Source of the DNA: CAYXZO01 sp964469505
GTDB taxonomy: Bacteria; Fidelibacterota; UBA8477; JABMPR01
DNA: 10,016 bases
NCBI GenBank assembly: GCA_964469505.1
Contig: CAYXZO010000069.1
Span: forward strand, 1-10,016
Reading direction: 5' to 3'
The notes under the pieces were generated by a model, which was given only the letters and a program-made list of their open reading frames with translations, made no database searches and was not told the origin of the DNA. This document shows, piece after piece, positions 5,820 to 10,016 of this stretch. The position numbers and the translations under genes are program-made. Within the stretch, counting starts at the first letter, position 1. Every line of letters starts with the position of its first letter.

Positions 5820-5887
5820 GAAAGGAGACGGGAGAACGGAGAACGGAGAACGGAGACAGGAGACAGGAGACAGGAAGCAGGAGAACG
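5817..5887. repeat. Purine-rich GGAGAC / GGAGAAC repeat tract
   Basis: Starts at the stop codon and consists of near-perfect 7-bp units: GGAGAACGGAGAACGGAG, then GGAGACAGGAGACAGGAGAC. It is the most regular purine tract of the window and runs into a GTAGGGGC hairpin. Open frames through it are composition artefacts. Confidence 0.8.
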
Positions 5888-5892
5888 GTAGG

Positions 5893-5902
5893 GGCGAACG
5901 CC
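5893..5902. repeat. GGGGC-type hairpin, short copy
   Basis: GGCGAACGCC within GTAGGGGCGAACGCCGG; only a 4-bp stem. Its position after a purine tract and the GTAGGGGC lead place it in the hairpin family. Confidence 0.5.
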
Positions 5903-5940
5903 GGACTAGGTTATATACGCAATATAGAATTGATTTGTTG

Positions 5941-5960
5941 GGGCACGGCACGCCGTGCCC
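5941..5960. repeat. GGGGC-type hairpin repeat
   Basis: GGGCACGGCACGCCGTGCCC, an 8-bp perfect stem around CACG, preceded by TTGG rather than GTAG. The arm is related to, but not the same as, the hairpin at 3510-3529, and both sides change together. Confidence 0.75.
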
Positions 5961-6007
5961 AGTAATCAGCGTGTCGTGAAAAGTGTTATTAACCAACCTG
6001 CAAATAA

Positions 6008-6027
6008 CACCATAATTCATTATGGTG
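6008..6027. repeat. 20-bp palindrome, copy 3
   Basis: CACCATAATTCATTATGGTG, identical to the cores at 2600-2619 and 3643-3662. The flanks differ apart from TGCAA a few bases upstream. Its left edge also belongs to another stem, GTGTTATT (5983-5990) with AATAACAC (6003-6010). Confidence 0.8.
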
Positions 6028-6037
6028 GAATACGGCG

Positions 6038-6071
6038 GCCATCGGCGGTCATCGGTCCTCGGTCGTCGGTC
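6038..6071. repeat. GGTCATCGGTC-type low-complexity repeat
   Basis: Short imperfect repeats of (G)GTC(A/G)TCGGTC such as GGCGGTCATCGGTCCTCGG. A related, roughly complementary GAC-rich class follows metH. Confidence 0.6.
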
Positions 6072-6145
6072 AAATACGACGGGCGACGGACGAAGACAGA
6101 CAGGAAATCCGCCGGGGGTGCACGCCGGCCCGCCAGCCCGCCAGT

Positions 6146-6217
6146 GGGCGGGTCTGCCTACCGGCTGATGGGCGGGTCCGCCCTTTGGCTGATTGGCGGA
6201 TTCGCCCATTGGCGAAC
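6146..6217. repeat. Three 24-bp tandem repeats
   Basis: Units at 6146-6169, 6170-6193 and 6194-6217. The first two differ mainly in their middle (GGGCGGGTCTGCC... and GGGCGGGTCCGCC..., both ending GGCTGAT); the third is more diverged (TGGCGGATTCGCCC...). Each contains a small GGCGG(G/A)(T)..CGCC hairpin. The 24-bp period keeps frames open on both strands. Related DNA is at 4558-4596, inside the tail of the decarboxylase-family gene. Confidence 0.7.
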
Positions 6218-6245
6218 GGACCTGGCGGCAGGATATGGGAGGTAG

Positions 6246-6265
6246 GGGTGAACAACTTCTTACCC
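6246..6265. repeat. GGGGC-type hairpin, decayed copy
   Basis: GGTAGGGGTGAACAACTTCT followed by TACCC: the GTAGGGG lead and the closing ACCC are kept, but the inner arm no longer pairs well (GGTGAA would need TTCACC). Probably a mutated family member. Confidence 0.4.
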
Positions 6266-6330
6266 AGGGGCCAATGTACTGTAAGACTATGCCGACATTA
6301 GAAAAAGAAATCATATTAACGCAAGGCAAT

Positions 6331-6411
6331 ACCTGTCTCCTGCCTCCTGTTTCCTGCTTCCTTCCATGGCAGGGCACCGGTCTCCGGACTCCTTTTCTCC
6401 GGTCTCCGAAT
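6331..6411. repeat. Pyrimidine tract, inverted copy of the GGAGAC repeats
   Basis: CCTGTCTCCTGCCTCCTGTT and CGGTCTCCGGACTCC types, the reverse complement of the purine tracts found after upstream genes. It is the only tract of this class in this orientation in the window and is the last repeat before metH. Confidence 0.7.
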
Positions 6412-6472
6412 CCCAACTGTAAACAAAATACCCTCACCAAAATATCCTTTTCAATAGCACCAGATCAGTAAA

Positions 6473-9400
6473 ATGACCATTGAACAATTTCTAAAACGGT
6501 TACAAGCACGCCCCCTCATCTTCGACGGGGCCATGGGCACCAATATCCAGCGCCTGGAGCTGAGCCCCGACGATTTCGGGGGACATCCCGGGTGCAATGA
6601 GGCTCTAGTCCTGTATAAGCCCCAGGCGATTCAGCAAATCCATGCCTCCTTCCTGGAGGTGGGGGTGGACGTGGTGGAAACCGATACCTTTGGGGCCAAC
6701 CGGGTGGTGCTGAGCGAGTACGGTCTGGAAGATAAGACCTACGAGATCAACCGCACCGCCGCCGTGATTGCCCGGGAAACGGCTTCCGCTTTTGAGCCTC
6801 AGCGGTATGTGGCCGGATCCGTGGGGCCCGGAACCAAACTTCCCAGTCTGGGACACATCACCTATGGAGAGTTGAAACAGGCCTATGAGCCTCAAATCGA
6901 AGGTCTGCTGGACGGCGGGGTTGATCTGCTCATTGTAGAGACGGTGCAGGACCCGCTGCAGGCCAAAGCGGCCTTGAATGCCGTATTCGATACTTTCCGC
7001 CGCAAAAAGCAACGGGTGCCGGTGTTGGTATCCCTCACCGTGGAGCAAACGGGGACCATGCTGCTGGGCACGGAAACCGCCGCAGCGCTGGCAGTGGTGG
7101 AGCCCTTTCCTGTACAGGGGGTGGGGCTGAACTGCGCGGTGGGGCCCCAGGCCATGGAGCCCCACGTGAAAACCCTGGCCCGCCTGTCACCTTTCCCCAT
7201 CTCGGTAATTCCCAACGCCGGCCTGCCACGTACTGTCGGGGGTAAGATGGTGTATGACCTGGCACCGGAGGGACTGGCCCAGAACCTGGAGCGGTTCGTG
7301 CGGGAGGAGGGAGTAAATATCGTGGGCGGCTGCTGCGGCACCACTCCGGAACATCTCCAGCGGGTGGTGGAAGCGGTACGGGAAATTGAACCCCGTCAGC
7401 GCCAACCGCGTTACCGAGCGGCCGGGGCTTCCCTTTTCAGCCGGGTAAGTTTCCAGCAGGAGCCGAAGCCGCTCCTCATCGGCGAGCGGACCAACGCCAA
7501 TGGCTCCAGGCGTTTCCGGGAATTACTCCTGCAAGAAGATTGGGATGGTATGGTGGAGCTGGCTCGGGAGCAGGCGGCGGAAGGGGCTCACATGCTGGAC
7601 GTATCGGTGGCTTATGTAGGGCGGGACGAAGTGGCCGATATGCGGCACTTCATCCAGCACCTGAATCCTGTGTGTCCCATTCCGGTGATGATCGACTCCA
7701 CCAATCCGGCCGCCATCAGGGTAGCTCTGGAAAACCTCTCCGGCCGGGCGGTGGTCAATTCTATAAATCTGGAGAACGGACCGGAGAAAGCCCGGGAGAT
7801 TATTGCCTTGTGCCGGGAATTCGGCGCCGGGCTGGTGGCCCTCACCATCGACGAAGAAGGGATGGCCCTCACGGTGGAACGCAAACTGGCGGTGGCGGAG
7901 CGCCTGGTGGAACTAGCGGTGACGGAAGGCGGTCTGCGGCTAGAAGATTTGTTTATCGATCCCTTGACTTTTACCCTGGCTTCCGGTGATGAGGAATATC
8001 GGCGTTCGGCGCTAGAGACACTGGCGGCGGTAAAGGCGCTTAAGGAGAAATTTCCCGGCGCCCAGGTTAGTCTGGGAGTGTCCAACGTCTCTTTCGGGCT
8101 GAAGCCCACGGCCCGGAAAGTCCTGAATAGCGTTTTTCTCCACCGGGCGGTGGAGGCGGGGCTAGACGCCGCCATTGTGCATGCCGGCAAGCTGGTGCCA
8201 TATCCCCAGATATCGGAGCAAGAGCGGCGCCTGATGAATGATCTCATCGACGACAACCGCCGTCCCGATTATGATCCCCTCCAGGAAATTCTGCGCTTCT
8301 ATGCCGGCCGTAAAGGCGCCGCCCGGAAAACGGTTCTCACCGAGCTGCCCCTGGAAGAACGCCTGCGGCAGCACATCATTCAGGGGCGCAAGACGGGTTT
8401 GGAAACGACCCTGGAAGCCGCGCTGGAGCGCTACTCGCCCCTGGAGATCATCAATGATCATCTCCTGGAGGGGATGAAGGTGGTGGGAGAACGCTTTGGC
8501 AAGGGCGAGCTGCAACTGCCCTTCGTGCTCCAATCGGCCGAGACCATGAAAGCGGCGGTGCGCTATCTGGAGCCCAGAATGGAGAAAAAGGACGTCGCCC
8601 CCCGGGGCACTATGGTCATCGCCACGGTGCAGGGAGACGTGCACGATATCGGCAAGAACCTGGTGGACATCATTCTCTCCAACAACGGCTACCGGGTGGT
8701 GAACCTGGGCATCAAGGTGCCGGTGGAAACCATCATCCGCAAGTTCCAGGAAGAAAAGGCCGACGCCATCGGCATGAGCGGGCTGCTGGTGAAGTCCACC
8801 GTGGTGATGAAAGAAAACCTGGAGTATATGAACCGCCTGGGAATCACACCTCCAACTATCCTGGGAGGGGCGGCCCTCACCCGGAGTTACGTGGAAAAAG
8901 AACTGCGGCCGGTATTCAAAGGGCCGTTGATGTATGCCAAAGACGCCTTCGACGGGCTGAGCTTCATGGAAAAGGTGGCAACGGGAGTTCTGGACGCCCC
9001 CCCAGAGCGGGGTGTGACGTCCCGCCCCGCCCCCACCCCGATTTTCTCAAAAGAAGAAAAAAAGAAAGAATTGTCGCGGGTTGAAGTGCCGGTGCCGCCT
9101 TTCTGGGGGCGGAAAGGGCCCGTGGAGCTGCCGCTGGAGGAAGTTTGGGTATGGCTCAACGAGACGGCTCTGGTGCGGGGACGGTGGGGTTTTCATAAGG
9201 GTAAAATGAAACCGGAGGAATACGCCCGGCTGGAACGGGAGCGCATCCGGCCCGCCCTGGAGCGCCTGAAAGCGGAAAGCCGGCGGGAAGGCTGGCTGAC
9301 CCCGGTGGGGGTTTACGGCTACTTCTCCTGTCGGGCGGAGGGTGAAAAATTGCTGGTGTATCGGCAACCCACGGACCGGGAACCCCTGGTGGTGTGGACC

Positions 9401-9880
9401 TTTCCCCGGCAGAAAAAAGCGCCCTATCGGTGTCTTACGGATTATTTCCGGACCACAGCGGATGAGGAGCCGGATGTGGTGGCCTTGATGGCGGTGACGG
9501 TGGGGCCCCGGGCCACCGAGCGAGCCCAGGAGCTGTACGCCCGGGATGACTATCAGGAGTACCTCTTTTTCCACGGCCTGGCAGTGGAAACGGCGGAAGC
9601 GGCGGCGGAGTTTCTCCATGCCCGTATCCGCCGGGAATGGGGTATTGCGGATCAGGATGCCACGGAGCTGAAGGCCATCTTCAAGAAAGGTTACCGAGGG
9701 TGCCGCTATTCCTTCGGTTACCCTGCCTGTCCCGATTTGCAGCAACAGGAGGGGCTGTTTCAACTGCTGCAGCCGGAAGACATCGGTCTCAGCCTGACAG
9801 AGGGCTGGCAATTGGTGCCGGAGCAATCGGTGACGGCGTTGATAGTGCACCATCCTGAGGCGGGGTATTTTAATACATGA
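6473..9880 (+). CDS. metH: Cobalamin-dependent methionine synthase, full-length
   Basis: A 1135-residue cytoplasmic enzyme that moves the methyl group of 5-methyltetrahydrofolate through cob(I)alamin to homocysteine, forming methionine. Domains in order: homocysteine-binding barrel (about 1-300) with FDGAMGTNIQ at 17-26 and zinc ligands Cys221, Cys287 and Cys288 (GGCCGTT); pterin-binding barrel (about 333-590) starting PLLIGERTNANGS; B12 cap (about 620-705) and B12 Rossmann domain (about 713-840) with DVHDIG at 722-727, where His724 is the lower cobalt ligand; a charged linker (about 850-890); and an activation domain (about 895-1135) with VWLNETALVRGRWGFHKG and RYSFGYPACPD, Arg1078 and GYPACPD (1082-1088) matching the S-adenosylmethionine site. 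The activation domain is about 240 residues, clearly shorter than the ~330 in E. coli, but its motifs remain. The ATG at 6473 has no good Shine-Dalgarno. No riboswitch or metF-like neighbour is seen. Confidence 0.97.
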   Translation: MTIEQFLKRLQARPLIFDGAMGTNIQRLELSPDDFGGHPGCNEALVLYKPQAIQQIHASFLEVGVDVVETDTFGANRVVLSEYGLEDKTYEINRTAAVIARETASAFEPQRYVAGSVGPGTKLPSLGHITYGELKQAYEPQIEGLLDGGVDLLIVETVQDPLQAKAALNAVFDTFRRKKQRVPVLVSLTVEQTGTMLLGTETAAALAVVEPFPVQGVGLNCAVGPQAMEPHVKTLARLSPFPISVIPNAGLPRTVGGKMVYDLAPEGLAQNLERFVREEGVNIVGGCCGTTPEHLQRVVEAVREIEPRQRQPRYRAAGASLFSRVSFQQEPKPLLIGERTNANGSRRFRELLLQEDWDGMVELAREQAAEGAHMLDVSVAYVGRDEVADMRHFIQHLNPVCPIPVMIDSTNPAAIRVALENLSGRAVVNSINLENGPEKAREIIALCREFGAGLVALTIDEEGMALTVERKLAVAERLVELAVTEGGLRLEDLFIDPLTFTLASGDEEYRRSALETLAAVKALKEKFPGAQVSLGVSNVSFGLKPTARKVLNSVFLHRAVEAGLDAAIVHAGKLVPYPQISEQERRLMNDLIDDNRRPDYDPLQEILRFYAGRKGAARKTVLTELPLEERLRQHIIQGRKTGLETTLEAALERYSPLEIINDHLLEGMKVVGERFGKGELQLPFVLQSAETMKAAVRYLEPRMEKKDVAPRGTMVIATVQGDVHDIGKNLVDIILSNNGYRVVNLGIKVPVETIIRKFQEEKADAIGMSGLLVKSTVVMKENLEYMNRLGITPPTILGGAALTRSYVEKELRPVFKGPLMYAKDAFDGLSFMEKVATGVLDAPPERGVTSRPAPTPIFSKEEKKKELSRVEVPVPPFWGRKGPVELPLEEVWVWLNETALVRGRWGFHKGKMKPEEYARLERERIRPALERLKAESRREGWLTPVGVYGYFSCRAEGEKLLVYRQPTDREPLVVWTFPRQKKAPYRCLTDYFRTTADEEPDVVALMAVTVGPRATERAQELYARDDYQEYLFFHGLAVETAEAAAEFLHARIRREWGIADQDATELKAIFKKGYRGCRYSFGYPACPDLQQQEGLFQLLQPEDIGLSLTEGWQLVPEQSVTALIVHHPEAGYFNT

Positions 9881-9981
9881 GAAAGACGGCAGACAGCGGA
9901 CGGCCGACTGCCGACGGCAGAATGACGGCAGACCGCCGACTGCTGAGGAAAAAAGACGGCAGACGGCCGACGGCGGACTGC
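9881..9981. repeat. GACGGC-type low-complexity repeat after metH
   Basis: Starts directly after the metH stop with GAAAGACGGCAGACAGCGG and continues with imperfect GACGGCAGAC / GGCCGACTGCCGACGG units. The units contain small inverted repeats (GCCGACTGCCGACGGC). From about 9982 the sequence becomes AT-rich (GTAAATTGGTAAATTAATG) and shows nothing recognisable before the window ends. Confidence 0.7.
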
Positions 9982-10016
9982 TTAGTAAATTGGTAAATTA
10001 ATGATGCCTGAATTTA

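Larger units (their letters stand above)
5820..6472. other. 653-bp gene-free, repeat-filled region before metH
   Basis: I see no convincing gene. The long open frames on either strand arise from stop-poor repeats. The contents in order: purine tract, short GGGGC hairpin (5893-5902), strong GGGGC hairpin (5941-5960), CACCATAAT palindrome (6008-6027), a GGTCATCGGTCCTCGGTCG stretch (6038-6071), three 24-bp tandem repeats (6146-6217), a decayed GGGG hairpin (6246-6265), and a pyrimidine tract (6331-6411) that is the reverse complement class of the purine tracts. I searched for a cobalamin or S-adenosylmethionine riboswitch signature before metH and recognised none. Confidence 0.7.

Noticed and set aside
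5955..6245. Plus-strand open frame of 96 codons containing the 24-bp repeats
   Set aside because: Open only because the repeats lack stops; it has no Shine-Dalgarno and the peptide is repeat-derived.
5814..6440. Open frame of 208 codons on the minus strand before metH
   Set aside because: It runs through purine/pyrimidine tracts, tandem repeats and hairpins, its product is low-complexity, and no domain or ribosome site supports it.
6193..6471. Plus-strand open frame ending just before metH
   Set aside because: It is composed largely of the decayed hairpin and the pyrimidine tract; there is no recognisable protein and no ribosome site.
6240..6472. Cobalamin or SAM riboswitch before metH
   Set aside because: I looked for the conserved B12-box and SAM core patterns and saw neither; most of the segment is a pyrimidine repeat tract. 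A covariance-model scan would settle it.
9047..9853. Minus-strand open frame of 268 codons opposite the metH 3' end
   Set aside because: Shadow of the metH activation-domain coding sequence, rich in His/Pro/Arg as expected for such a shadow.

Overview
The window carries eight protein-coding genes, all on the + strand, separated by unusually repeat-rich intergenic DNA. No rRNA, tRNA, CRISPR array, transposase or phage gene was seen. Gene content (paired acyl-CoA dehydrogenases, a long cobalamin-dependent methionine synthase, a SatD-family protein with a small membrane partner) and good Shine-Dalgarno sites for some genes suggest an anaerobic bacterium, perhaps a Clostridia/Peptococcaceae-type Firmicute. 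That assignment is an inference with low to moderate confidence; Chloroflexi or an uncultured lineage cannot be excluded.

Layout. (1) 142-2582: two acyl-CoA dehydrogenase genes overlapping by 1 nt (TAATG). The first looks degenerate and lacks recognisable catalytic residues, the second is canonical, so they probably form a heteromeric enzyme. (2) 2591-3682: a two-gene cassette (small helical protein plus MNT-type nucleotidyltransferase) lying between two directly repeated, identical 30-bp sequences that contain a 20-bp palindrome. A third copy of the palindrome lies at 6008-6027, upstream of metH. (3) 3779-4669: an acetoacetate decarboxylase-family protein with a TTG start and strong Shine-Dalgarno. 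Its last ~43 codons are made of intergenic repeat DNA. (4) 4786-5819: a SatD-family gene followed by a small three-helix membrane protein gene, with overlapping alternative hairpins at the junction. (5) 5820-6472: 653 bp without a convincing gene, filled with purine-rich repeats, GGGGC hairpins, the palindrome and 24-bp tandem repeats. (6) 6473-9880: complete metH (homocysteine, pterin, cobalamin and activation domains), followed by GACGGC-type low-complexity repeats to the window end.

The genes do not form one pathway: acyl-CoA oxidation, a possible toxin-antitoxin-like module, a decarboxylase-like enzyme, SatD and methionine synthesis are independent units. The most distinctive property is the repeat landscape: at least three classes of dispersed repeat (GGAGAC-type purine tracts, GGGGC hairpins whose arms covary between copies, and the CACCATAAT palindrome) occupy nearly every gap between the genes from 2583 to 6472, and the purine tracts often begin at or directly after stop codons. 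I see no definitive new defence or metabolic system. The best candidates for a second look are the repeat-flanked nucleotidyltransferase cassette, the degenerate acyl-CoA dehydrogenase subunit, and the nucleotide-cyclase-like motif pattern in SatD.
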